A DNA stretch of 41,782 nt from a virus, in the IMG/VR virus record IMGVR_UViG_3300046009_009585, positions 1-41,782 of that record. One strand, written 5' to 3'. Of the stretch, positions 13,832-22,142 are shown one piece after another; position 1 is the first letter of the stretch; each line of letters starts with the position of its first letter. The notes below the pieces were generated by a model. The model was not told where the DNA came from. It saw only the letters and a program-made list of their open reading frames with translations, and searched no databases. The position numbers and the translations under genes were made by a program.

Positions 13832-16800
13832 CCGACGACGCGACCATTGTAGAAGGAGATGCCGGATTTATCGGCATGGCCTCGCGTCTCAATCCGCTCC
13901 AGCTTCAGCCGGGCATGGTGCAGCGGTGCGAGAACATGCGGCTCGACCGAGGCGTGGCGCAGACGCGCAAAGGGGCGAAGCGGGTCGCTGATGACATCAG
14001 TTTGGCAGGAGATTTTTTAATTGTTCGAGATACAGGGGCAACGCTCACGCTGGCCGCTGACAAGGCCGTTTCCTCTATTTCCCGCACCGGCACAACTGCT
14101 GTGGTGACGGCCTCCGCGCACGGCTACGCAGCCGGAGACTTGATCAACATTCGCGGGGCAAGCCCCGAGAACTTCAACGGCGATTATTACATCTCTAATG
14201 TTACCACGAATGGATTTGAGTATGCGTTGACGCAAGACCCCGGCGCAAACGCCAGCGGCACTATTTTTGCCAACAAAGGGCCGATCATTAAACAAACCTA
14301 CGAGGGCGGCGTCTTTGCCAGCGGGTTGTATTCCTCGCCGCGCTTGGACAACGCCAATGAATACATCGTTCTTGCCGGTCCTAATGCGGCTTACTTTTGG
14401 AGGCAAGGGGCACTGCTCACAAAAGGCTACCCCGCCACCGACACGATTCTGAGCAGTGATGATGTGACGATCCTGCAAGCGTTCGACAAAGTTTACATCC
14501 TGCGCGACCGCAAGGAATCGAAAGTCCGCGTGGCGACAATCACGCAGACCGGCGGCACGCTCAATACGCTGCGAGACATCTGGAATTTTAGCACCACCAG
14601 CATGATTGCGGTGGGAGACTTTGGCACGGTCCTCTCCTACAACGGAAAACTCTGGACGGCGCAAGTCACGGACACCACGGAACACCTCAATGCGATCTGG
14701 GCCGCGAATGCAACCAATGCGTGGGCGGTCGGGAACAACGGCACAATTTTGAAATGGGACGGGGCGGCTTGGTTGCCGCAGACGAGTGACACGACGGAAA
14801 ATCTGCTAGCGGTCTGGGGCACCAGCGCCTCGCATTTAGTGGCCGTGGGGGCGAATGGAACGGTGCTTTTATACAACGGCATCTCTTGGTCTCCGCAAAC
14901 CAGTGGCACGGCCGAAACGCTCCGTGGAGTCTGGGGCACCGCAGCCAACAATGTGTATGCGGTGGGCGACGCGGGAAAAATTATTCGCTGGAATGGGACC
15001 AGTTGGGCCGCTCAGACCAGCACGACGACCGATGCGCTCAATGCCGTGTGGGGCACCGGCACCACAAATATCTATGCGGTGGGCGCATCGGGGCGAATCC
15101 TGCGCTCTACCAATGGCACAGCGTGGGCGACTCTCGCAAATAGCACGACCGACACGCTCAATGCGGTGTGGGGCTCAGGCACAACCAACATTTTTGCCGC
15201 AGGCAATGGCGGGCGCATCCTGCGCTCTACGGATGGCGTCGCTTGGACGGCGCTGACATCTGGCGTCACTGCCGACATCTATGGGCTGCGCGGCAGTGCC
15301 TCCACAAACATTGCCGCCGTCGGTAGCGCTGGCACGATCATCCTGAGCACGACCGGCACGGCATGGACAGCGGTGGTGCGCGGCATTGCCACGGCGACCA
15401 CTTCTGCTCCGCACGGCTACAAAGTCAACGAGGCGGTGCGCGTGAGCGGAGCCGCAGACCCCGCCACACTGCCGGAGGGGGTAACCACAGCGGAGGCATA
15501 CAACGGCGAATTCATTATCCGCTCGGTGCCATCGACCACCACTTTCACTTACTCGGTGCCGGGAACAACTTTTTCGTCAGCATCGGGAGCTATTTTTAGC
15601 GAGCGCGTGCAACCCTCGCTGGTGTGGGATGGTGATCCAACGACCAACTTTGTCCGCGTAAACATTGGCACCGATACCGAGCTTGGGAAACTTTCATACA
15701 TCGGTATGCCATGCACGGCGATTGCCACCTACCACAACAACCAGGTGGTGGTCGCCAGAGGCCGAGACGAGGTGCTTGTTTCCGATGTCTTCGACGGGGA
15801 GACCTATGATGCGGTGCTGAAAACCTTCCGCGCCAATGCGGGCTCGAACGATTTTATCACCGCGATCCACCCTTTTGCCGAGCAACAGCTCTTGGTTTTC
15901 TGCCGCAACAGCATTTACCTGGCAACCGCCGTGCTGGATGCTAACGGCAACCTCGATCCCGCAGCGTGCTCCCTCACGCTACTTACGAACGAAATCGGCT
16001 GCGTGGCCCGCCGCTCTGTAGTCACCGCAGGCACAGCGGTCCTGTTTCTTTCCGACCGTGGAGTTTTTCGTCTGGATGCGCAATTTGACCTCAAGCTGCG
16101 CGGCAATACCAAGCCTCTCAGCGATGCGATTTCGGATCAATTGGAATTGGTCAATGTCAACTACGCTCACAAAGCGGCATCCGCTTATTTCAACAACCGC
16201 TTTTACTTGGCCGTGCCATTGATGGGGGAGGACAAAAGCATCACCAGCCTCGTCCGAACCAATCCAAATTCCAACTCGGCCACGGCCACCGTGCCCAAGC
16301 ACGGCTATAAAGCCGGGCAATTCATCACGATCCGAGGGGCTGTGCAGGATGACTACAATGGCACATGGCCGATCTCAAATGTCAAAACCAACTCGTTTGA
16401 TTTTGTCGTCAAGAACCTGCCGACTTCTCCTGCCACCGGAACTCTTGTGGCTAATCTGGGGAGCACGGCCAACAATGCCATTTTCATCTACAACATGCTC
16501 AACGATGCGTGGGAGAGCATGGACACCTATGATTTCCCTATCGATGGCTTTACGGTGGCGACTTATGGGAATGAGAAGCGCTTGTTTGCCAATAGTGTCA
16601 ATGGCCGATTGTTCCTACTTGATGAAAGCGAGGACGGCTACGATGACACGCAAACGGCTGTGGATCAATTTACGCATGTCGAGTCGATGCTGATGACCCG
16701 ACAATACGGCTGGCAAACCACTGCTCCCAAACGCATCTCAAAAGTGACCGCCAGCCTGCTCACTACGACGGACCATGACGATATAGCCATAGATGCAATC

Positions 16801-17013
16801 ACGACTGATCCCGATATGGATGACCAAGTTATATCGCTGAGTGAACCTATTTACAGCGGGCCAGAAGATTACTCATTGAAAGCCCCGATCCGCCGCAAGG
16901 CTCACTACGCCGAATTCCGCTACCGCACCTACGCCGGGCGACCGGTCCTTCGCTCCATCGCCGCCGAAGCTCAACTCAACCAGCAAGCGCAACTCGCTCG
17001 CACAATCAAATAG
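13828..17013 (+). CDS. Large tail protein with an inserted seven-repeat beta-propeller (1061 aa)
   Basis: The start (FIGMASRLNPLQLQPGMVQR, then LDRGVAQTRKGAKRV) and the C-terminal half (LSYIGMPCTAIATYHNNQVV, LFLSDRGVFRLD) match the pattern of tubular tail or nozzle proteins of short-tailed phages. Inserted at residues about 248-519 are seven consecutive repeats of about 39 residues of the type LNAVWG...NIYAVG..G.ILR, which should form a seven-bladed beta-propeller. Three copies of an HGY module (HGYAAGDLINIRGA..., HGYKVNEAVRVSGA..., HGYKAGQFITIRGA...) lie at residues about 90-145, 520-590 and 817-876. A receptor- or glycan-binding job for the propeller is inference. Confidence 0.75.
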   Translation: MPDDATIVEGDAGFIGMASRLNPLQLQPGMVQRCENMRLDRGVAQTRKGAKRVADDISLAGDFLIVRDTGATLTLAADKAVSSISRTGTTAVVTASAHGYAAGDLINIRGASPENFNGDYYISNVTTNGFEYALTQDPGANASGTIFANKGPIIKQTYEGGVFASGLYSSPRLDNANEYIVLAGPNAAYFWRQGALLTKGYPATDTILSSDDVTILQAFDKVYILRDRKESKVRVATITQTGGTLNTLRDIWNFSTTSMIAVGDFGTVLSYNGKLWTAQVTDTTEHLNAIWAANATNAWAVGNNGTILKWDGAAWLPQTSDTTENLLAVWGTSASHLVAVGANGTVLLYNGISWSPQTSGTAETLRGVWGTAANNVYAVGDAGKIIRWNGTSWAAQTSTTTDALNAVWGTGTTNIYAVGASGRILRSTNGTAWATLANSTTDTLNAVWGSGTTNIFAAGNGGRILRSTDGVAWTALTSGVTADIYGLRGSASTNIAAVGSAGTIILSTTGTAWTAVVRGIATATTSAPHGYKVNEAVRVSGAADPATLPEGVTTAEAYNGEFIIRSVPSTTTFTYSVPGTTFSSASGAIFSERVQPSLVWDGDPTTNFVRVNIGTDTELGKLSYIGMPCTAIATYHNNQVVVARGRDEVLVSDVFDGETYDAVLKTFRANAGSNDFITAIHPFAEQQLLVFCRNSIYLATAVLDANGNLDPAACSLTLLTNEIGCVARRSVVTAGTAVLFLSDRGVFRLDAQFDLKLRGNTKPLSDAISDQLELVNVNYAHKAASAYFNNRFYLAVPLMGEDKSITSLVRTNPNSNSATATVPKHGYKAGQFITIRGAVQDDYNGTWPISNVKTNSFDFVVKNLPTSPATGTLVANLGSTANNAIFIYNMLNDAWESMDTYDFPIDGFTVATYGNEKRLFANSVNGRLFLLDESEDGYDDTQTAVDQFTHVESMLMTRQYGWQTTAPKRISKVTASLLTTTDHDDIAIDAITTDPDMDDQVISLSEPIYSGPEDYSLKAPIRRKAHYAEFRYRTYAGRPVLRSIAAEAQLNQQAQLARTIK

Positions 17014-17016
17014 CCC

Positions 17017-18144
17017 ATGGCCACAATCACGAAAGGTAAAACATTTACAAGCAACGAGACGGTCACGCCGACAAAACTAAACGACCTTGTGGATAAAGCC
17101 ACGATCTCTGGCATCGTCAATGCAGACATCGCCCCGAACGCCGCAATCGCCGATACCAAACTGGCTACTATTAGCACGGCAGCAAAGGTCGCAAACTCCG
17201 CCACGACCGCCACAAACTTGAATTCAGCCAATGCCATAGTGGCCCGGGATGCCAGTGGAAATTTTTCTGCGGGGACTATTACGGCTTCGCTTTCTGGAAA
17301 CTCCAGCACTGCCAGCCAGTGGGCTAATGGCCGCAATCTATCTCTTACAGGCGATGTCACAGCCACACTTAGCACTGTCAATGGTTCGGTAAATGTCAGC
17401 GCCGCCGCAACCATTGCCAAATCGGCTGTCACCAATTCCAAACTTCGCAACTCTGCCGCCCTGTCTGTCATCGGCAATAGCACCAACGCCGCCGCCGAGC
17501 CCGCCGACATCGCCGCAGGAACCGACGGCTTTGTCCTCCGCCGCAGTGGCACCACGCTCGGATTCGGTCAAATAACCGCTGCGGGAATTGCTGCCGATGC
17601 TGTCACGACAGCAAAGATCGCTACTGGATCAATAACAGCAGCTAAACTTTCTAGTGAAATATTTTTAGTCCCTGCCGGAGCGGTCATGGCATTTGCGATG
17701 AACTCTGTTCCGGCTGGCTGGCTGCCGTGCAATGGCGCTCCAGTATTGATCTCGGCTTACCCCAATTTGGCGTCAGCTATTTATTGTGGTGACGCATTAA
17801 ACCCAACCGCAGGATATGGATACAAGGTAACAAGCTCTACGGGGACTACGAGATCAACTACGGGAACATATATTACGGTTCCCGACCTGCGCGGTTATTT
17901 TGTGCGCGGCCATGGGACTAATGCGGACGGCACGGTATCCGGTTCTTTTGGTGCAAAACAGGCTGATGAATTTAAGTCGCATTCACACACATACACGCAG
18001 CCAAAAACGCCTGGATCTTACTATGATAACAATAACGATGAAGTTGGAGTCAAGGAGTTAACTACTAATGCAGCCTCTGGACTAACAGGCGGCACCGAAA
18101 CGCGCCCGAAAAACATCGCAATGCTCTATTGCATCAAGTTTTGA
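17017..18144 (+). CDS. Tail fibre with phage tail-collar domain (375 aa)
   Basis: The shaft (residues about 1-215) is Ser/Thr/Ala-rich with repeats around AKVANSATTATNLN and VTTAKIATGSITAAKL. At about 218 the collar-type domain begins: PAGAVMAFAMNSVPAGWLPC, then VPDLRGYFVRG. The end has FKSHSHTY and GGTETRPKNIAMLYCIKF, the classic end of short tail fibres with a metal-binding His-x-His. The tip region (about 17640-18100) is richer in A/T than the shaft, as is common for exchanged receptor-binding tips. This is the most recognisable receptor-binding protein here. Confidence 0.85.
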   Translation: MATITKGKTFTSNETVTPTKLNDLVDKATISGIVNADIAPNAAIADTKLATISTAAKVANSATTATNLNSANAIVARDASGNFSAGTITASLSGNSSTASQWANGRNLSLTGDVTATLSTVNGSVNVSAAATIAKSAVTNSKLRNSAALSVIGNSTNAAAEPADIAAGTDGFVLRRSGTTLGFGQITAAGIAADAVTTAKIATGSITAAKLSSEIFLVPAGAVMAFAMNSVPAGWLPCNGAPVLISAYPNLASAIYCGDALNPTAGYGYKVTSSTGTTRSTTGTYITVPDLRGYFVRGHGTNADGTVSGSFGAKQADEFKSHSHTYTQPKTPGSYYDNNNDEVGVKELTTNAASGLTGGTETRPKNIAMLYCIKF

Positions 18145-18146
18145 GC

Positions 18147-18503
18147 ATGACCCCATGGCAACGCGCCCAACACTGGCAAGACGCGCACGATCCCGCAAAG
18201 CCCTTCTGGGAACTGGTCGGCGAGCACATGTCCGCCGGGTATGTCTGGAGCACCCCCGCCGTCTTCCTCCTCGCTACGGAAGCCTGCTGGAACCCGCAGG
18301 AGGAAACCTTTGAGCCCGGCCCGCCGAATTGCTGGTTCGTCCGCCTCGCCGCATCGGCTGGCCACAGCAACCCCGTGCACGAATTTCTCCGCATCGCGCC
18401 GCACCACCACCCCTACGCCGCCTGGTGCCGGGGCACCTTCGACCTCCGCGTTTACGACTTCGCCCGACTCAGCAAACTCACCCGCAAAATGAAAGGAAAC
18501 TAA
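18147..18503 (+). CDS. Small protein after the collar fibre (118 aa)
   Basis: This 118-residue protein is rich in Trp, His and Pro (MTPWQRAQHWQDAHDPAKPF; GYVWSTPAVFLLATEACW; RIAPHHHPYAAWCRG). No family is recognised. I chose the ATG at 18147; an upstream in-frame TTG at 18129 would overlap the fibre gene. By position, after a fibre gene, it could be a fibre assembly or tail accessory protein, but this is context only. Confidence 0.55.
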   Translation: MTPWQRAQHWQDAHDPAKPFWELVGEHMSAGYVWSTPAVFLLATEACWNPQEETFEPGPPNCWFVRLAASAGHSNPVHEFLRIAPHHHPYAAWCRGTFDLRVYDFARLSKLTRKMKGN

Positions 18504-18505
18504 TT

Positions 18506-20023
18506 ATGGGAGGTTCCCCTAAAGCCCCAAAACAGCAGCCCGTCCCCGCGATGCCCGCGCCCATCGACTACGACAAGATGGCCAACGCCTCGATCCGCGT
18601 CGCCAAAGAATCCCTCGCCGCCGAGGAGGAGGCCATCAAACGCCTCTACCCGCAATACATCTCGATGCAGTTCGACACCGCCGACAAGCTCGCCGGGCAA
18701 CTCGACAACCAATATCTGAATGCCTACCGCCAAGCCATTTCCGGTGAAATGGCTCGCTACAGCGGGCCAAGCGAGTTGGAAAATCAACTGGCAACTTTAG
18801 GCGCTAACTCGATGGCGGCGCGACCCGACCAAGTGAGCGGAGCTCGAGTTGCTGATGTCAAACAAGTGCAATCCACGGGCATCGACGCCTCCACAGCCGA
18901 GCAGGCTCTCATGCGCGAAGCTACCGGCGGTGGACTCCTCGGCCAGCTTCAATCCCAAGCCGCCCGCGACCTCTCTCTCGGTCGATCCCTCTCTGCCGAG
19001 CAAGAACGCGCCGCCACCCAGCAAGCCCGCGCAGGCATGGCCGCTCGTGGCCTCGGCGCAGGCACCGGAGCCCTTGCCGCCGAAGTGCTAAACCGCGACG
19101 CCTACGCCAGCGCCCGCGAAACCGACCGCCGCGCCTTCGCAAGTGGGGTTCTCAACCAAGGCACAGGCATCCAGCAAGCCGCCAACCAAGCCTTTATGGG
19201 CCGTATGGAAGGCAACCGTGCCCGCGAACTTCAATCTGCCCTTGCCAACTTTGAAGGTGCCCAGCAACGCGCTATGGCAGATGCCGGTTACGCCCAGCAG
19301 GCCGCCCTCGCCAACCAGGCCGCCAACCAAGGCCAGTTCAACGCCAACCGCGCTTTCCTGCAAAATGTCAACCAAACCCTTATCGGAAACGAAGCCGCCC
19401 GCGCACAGCAACGCCTCGGCCTCGCCGGGCTCTACGGCAACCTCGACCCCTACCGCGCCGCCATGGGCCCCGCCTTCGGCCTCGGCAGCACCACCCTCGG
19501 CCAAACCAGCGGCCAAGTCCGCGACATCTACGGCGGCAGCCTCGCCATGGCAGGCAATGTCGAATCTTTCAACACCAATATGGCCGCCACGGACCGCAAC
19601 ACCATTCTTAATAACAACGCAGCTCTCAAAGCCGCAAGCATCACCGGAAGCGCGAGCAACAACGCGGGCTGGATGTCCATGCTGGGAGGTCTTGCCCAAG
19701 GAGCAGGCTCGGTAGGTGGAGGCTACCTCGCAGGAAAGTCCGACCGCCGCGAGAAAACCGCCATCAAAAAGATCGGCAAAGACCCTCTCGGCCTTAATAC
19801 CTACGAATACAAATACAAAGGCGACGACCGCACGCGCACTGGCCCAATGGCCCAAGATGTGCGCAAGGTTTTACCCGAAGCCGTCGAAGAGGTGGAAATT
19901 AAAGGCAAGAAACGCCTCGCCATCCGCCCCAAAGTCCTTGGCCAAGCCTACGCGGATGCCATCGCCGCCGAGCAGGACATCATGTTTCCCGACGGCTATG
20001 TCGTCGGCTCCGGGAAAGCCTGA
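18506..20023 (+). CDS. Ejection-type virion protein with C-terminal S74 chaperone domain (505 aa)
   Basis: Most of the protein is Ala/Gln/Asn-rich helix (EQERAATQQARAGMAARGLG), like internal virion proteins. From Ser412 a typical endosialidase-chaperone domain (Peptidase_S74) appears: SDRREKTAIKKIG, TYEYKYKGD, GPMAQDVRKVLPEAVEEV. Such domains help trimeric proteins fold, then cleave themselves off at the Ser of the SD motif. Finding it on a helical ejection-type protein rather than a fibre is notable but not unique. The start at 18506 has GGAA upstream, one of few SD-like sequences here. Confidence 0.75.
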   Translation: MGGSPKAPKQQPVPAMPAPIDYDKMANASIRVAKESLAAEEEAIKRLYPQYISMQFDTADKLAGQLDNQYLNAYRQAISGEMARYSGPSELENQLATLGANSMAARPDQVSGARVADVKQVQSTGIDASTAEQALMREATGGGLLGQLQSQAARDLSLGRSLSAEQERAATQQARAGMAARGLGAGTGALAAEVLNRDAYASARETDRRAFASGVLNQGTGIQQAANQAFMGRMEGNRARELQSALANFEGAQQRAMADAGYAQQAALANQAANQGQFNANRAFLQNVNQTLIGNEAARAQQRLGLAGLYGNLDPYRAAMGPAFGLGSTTLGQTSGQVRDIYGGSLAMAGNVESFNTNMAATDRNTILNNNAALKAASITGSASNNAGWMSMLGGLAQGAGSVGGGYLAGKSDRREKTAIKKIGKDPLGLNTYEYKYKGDDRTRTGPMAQDVRKVLPEAVEEVEIKGKKRLAIRPKVLGQAYADAIAAEQDIMFPDGYVVGSGKA

Positions 20024-20026
20024 CAA

Positions 20027-20662
20027 ATGAACACCTTTGATTCCTACCTGCAAGAACGCGGTTTCGGCAACGGCACTATGCTCTCGCCCTCCCAAGCCCG
20101 ATCCGCCTACACCGAGTATCAATCCGCCGCCATGCCTGCCGCCATTGTGGCCGCCAAGCAATCCCAGCCCGCCGCCGCCGAGCAATCTTCCTCCAACCCC
20201 GTGATGGGAGCCGCCACAGGCATCGGCATGAAATATGCCACTGGCGCAGGGGGCGGAGGAGGGGGTAACGGCATGGTGGCCGGATGGGGAGGCGCGGCCA
20301 GCGGAGCCGCCAGTGGATTCATGGCCGGGCATTATGTTTCACAAACAGACCCCAACCTCTCGAACCAAAAAGATGGGTTTGGCAAAAACTGGCAAGACCG
20401 CCGGGCCTATGTAGGAGGCGCGATCCTCGGAGGCGTCATGGGCTACTACGGCCTTGGTTCCCTCGCCGGTCCCGCCACGGTTTACGCCAGCAAATTTATG
20501 GAACCCGCCACCCGCTCCGCCATCAAGTGGGGCGACTCCTGGGGCGGTGCAGGCGGTGCCCTCATGGTGGACCCCATCGGGTCCGTCGCCAGCGGGAAAT
20601 ACTCTACCAGCGAACTCGCCAAAGGCGCACTCCTCGGACCCTTCGCTAAAGTTTTTAAATAA
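20027..20662 (+). CDS. Gly/Ala-rich putative ejection protein (211 aa)
   Basis: The middle is Gly-rich and hydrophobic (GAGGGGGGNGMVAGWGGAAS; AYVGGAILGGVMGYYGLGSL), compatible with insertion into a membrane during DNA ejection. The N-terminal part is Ala/Gln-rich helix. Small Gly-rich proteins beside large internal virion proteins are typical of podovirus ejection systems. No family is confidently named. It starts at the ATG at 20027 without a Shine-Dalgarno. Confidence 0.6.
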   Translation: MNTFDSYLQERGFGNGTMLSPSQARSAYTEYQSAAMPAAIVAAKQSQPAAAEQSSSNPVMGAATGIGMKYATGAGGGGGGNGMVAGWGGAASGAASGFMAGHYVSQTDPNLSNQKDGFGKNWQDRRAYVGGAILGGVMGYYGLGSLAGPATVYASKFMEPATRSAIKWGDSWGGAGGALMVDPIGSVASGKYSTSELAKGALLGPFAKVFK

Positions 20663-20668
20663 CACACT

Positions 20669-21157
20669 ATGACCTACAACCCCGCCGTCACCGACCGCTC
20701 TGCGGAAATCCTCACCAGCGCCAACAACCAAGCCGCCGCCATCCAGCTTCGCGGCATGGAAAACCTCGGCAATAGCCTCTCCGAAATAGGAAAATCGTAT
20801 GGAGATGCGTTCTATAAAAACGCCGCCGCCGCCCGCGAAAACGCTGCCAAGGCCGACACCAACTTAGGCACCGCCGAAGCCATCGACAGCATCTACGGCA
20901 CCTACGGCTCGCCGGAACAGCGCCAAACCTTTCGTGAGGGGTTGAATAAAATGGGCGGGAACCAGGATAAAGCTTCAGGCTTCCTCGCCATGCATGTGCA
21001 GACAGCGGATGCGCTTATGAAAATGGCAACGCAAAACAACCAATACACTAAAGCCCTCGAACTTGCCCGCCAGAAGCAAGCGCTTGGATATGGGTCTGCC
21101 GGATCGAATCCATCGCTCAGCGTGGAGGTCGCTCCTGACATTGACCTCGGCTGGTAA
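20669..21157 (+). CDS. Helical putative virion protein (162 aa)
   Basis: This is almost entirely helical and rich in Ala, Asn and Gln (SANNQAAAIQLRGMENLGNS; KNAAAARENAAKADTN). A loose C-terminal segment ends in VEVAPDIDLGW. Placed among ejection-type genes, it is probably a minor internal virion protein. There is no recognised domain. Confidence 0.6.
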   Translation: MTYNPAVTDRSAEILTSANNQAAAIQLRGMENLGNSLSEIGKSYGDAFYKNAAAARENAAKADTNLGTAEAIDSIYGTYGSPEQRQTFREGLNKMGGNQDKASGFLAMHVQTADALMKMATQNNQYTKALELARQKQALGYGSAGSNPSLSVEVAPDIDLGW

Positions 21158-21167
21158 AATCACATCC

Positions 21168-22142
21168 ATGAATCCTTACGCCTCCATCGACAACGATTAT
21201 GTGACGCCCCTGCCGGTGAATGCTGACCCGGACCCGAATGGATTCATGCAGCCCGGCCCGGCGCTTTCGGCGTTAGATTCGAATATGCCCGACCCCCAGC
21301 AGCAGCCGGTGGGCAGCGCGCTCGATGCCGTGGCGGGGCAGGATGAGCCCTACGATGCCATTGCCGCCAATCTCGCCAATGGCGGGCGCATTCGCATCAC
21401 CAGCAAGGAGCAATGGGCCGCGCTCTCCGAGCCGCAGAAAGCCGTGGTGCGCGCCGCTGTGGCGACCGGCGGCAAGCTCCGCGCCAATGATGCCCTGCGT
21501 GTGTATCAAGACACCCTCAAGCAATCCCGCGCCTCGCAGGTGCAGACCGTCAAGACCAGCGATGGCCGCACGATTGATATGCTGAACGGCCAAATCATCC
21601 CGCCCGCCAAGCAAGAGGAGCCGGTGAAAATGGAACGCTGGAATGCCGACGACGGCACGGTGATGCTCACCGATCCCACCACGGGCCGCACCTTCCCCGC
21701 CTGGAACGAACAAACCGGCGAGCCCATGCGCACCGCGCCAAAACTTTCCGAAGGCCAGAAGATGAAAGCCACGCCGATCCAAAACCGGATCGACATGAAC
21801 AAAGGCCAAGCGGCCCTCCTCCAAGGATTCACGCCGGACGCGAAGGTGAAATGGAACGCAGAGAAAATGGAATACGAGACCCCGTGGATGGGCGGCTCGA
21901 CCGTGCAGGACGAAATGAACCGCCTTGCCAAAGACACGGAACTCCAAGAGAGCAAGCTGAACAACATCCTCAACCCCTCGGGCAACGCACCCGCCAAATC
22001 CTCCCCCGCGCCAAAGGCCACGCCTTCGCCCACTCCCGCCGCTTACGGTTCGCCGGATGATGTCCGCGCCGCCGTGCGCGCTGGCAAGATCGACCGCGCC
22101 GCCGCCGCACAAATCCTCCGCTCGCAGTTTCAATTTCAATGA
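21168..22142 (+). CDS. Putative internal virion protein upstream of the giant protein (324 aa)
   Basis: The N-terminus is acidic and Pro-rich (about residues 1-60). A helical unit with RIRITSKEQWAALSEPQKAV and GGKLRANDALRVYQDTLKQS follows at about 75-125. A conserved short stretch, MLNGQIIPPAKQEEPV, leads into beta-rich sequence. The C-terminus, AAVRAGKIDRAAAAQILRSQ, is a helix with a repeat-like character. The stop overlaps the giant gene (ATGA), so both are co-translated. No family is named; the job is inferred from position. Confidence 0.6.
   Translation: MNPYASIDNDYVTPLPVNADPDPNGFMQPGPALSALDSNMPDPQQQPVGSALDAVAGQDEPYDAIAANLANGGRIRITSKEQWAALSEPQKAVVRAAVATGGKLRANDALRVYQDTLKQSRASQVQTVKTSDGRTIDMLNGQIIPPAKQEEPVKMERWNADDGTVMLTDPTTGRTFPAWNEQTGEPMRTAPKLSEGQKMKATPIQNRIDMNKGQAALLQGFTPDAKVKWNAEKMEYETPWMGGSTVQDEMNRLAKDTELQESKLNNILNPSGNAPAKSSPAPKATPSPTPAAYGSPDDVRAAVRAGKIDRAAAAQILRSQFQFQ

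Noticed and set aside
18129-18146. TTG start for the gene at 18147
   Set aside because: It would overlap the end of the collar fibre, and the ATG at 18147 directly follows the stop.
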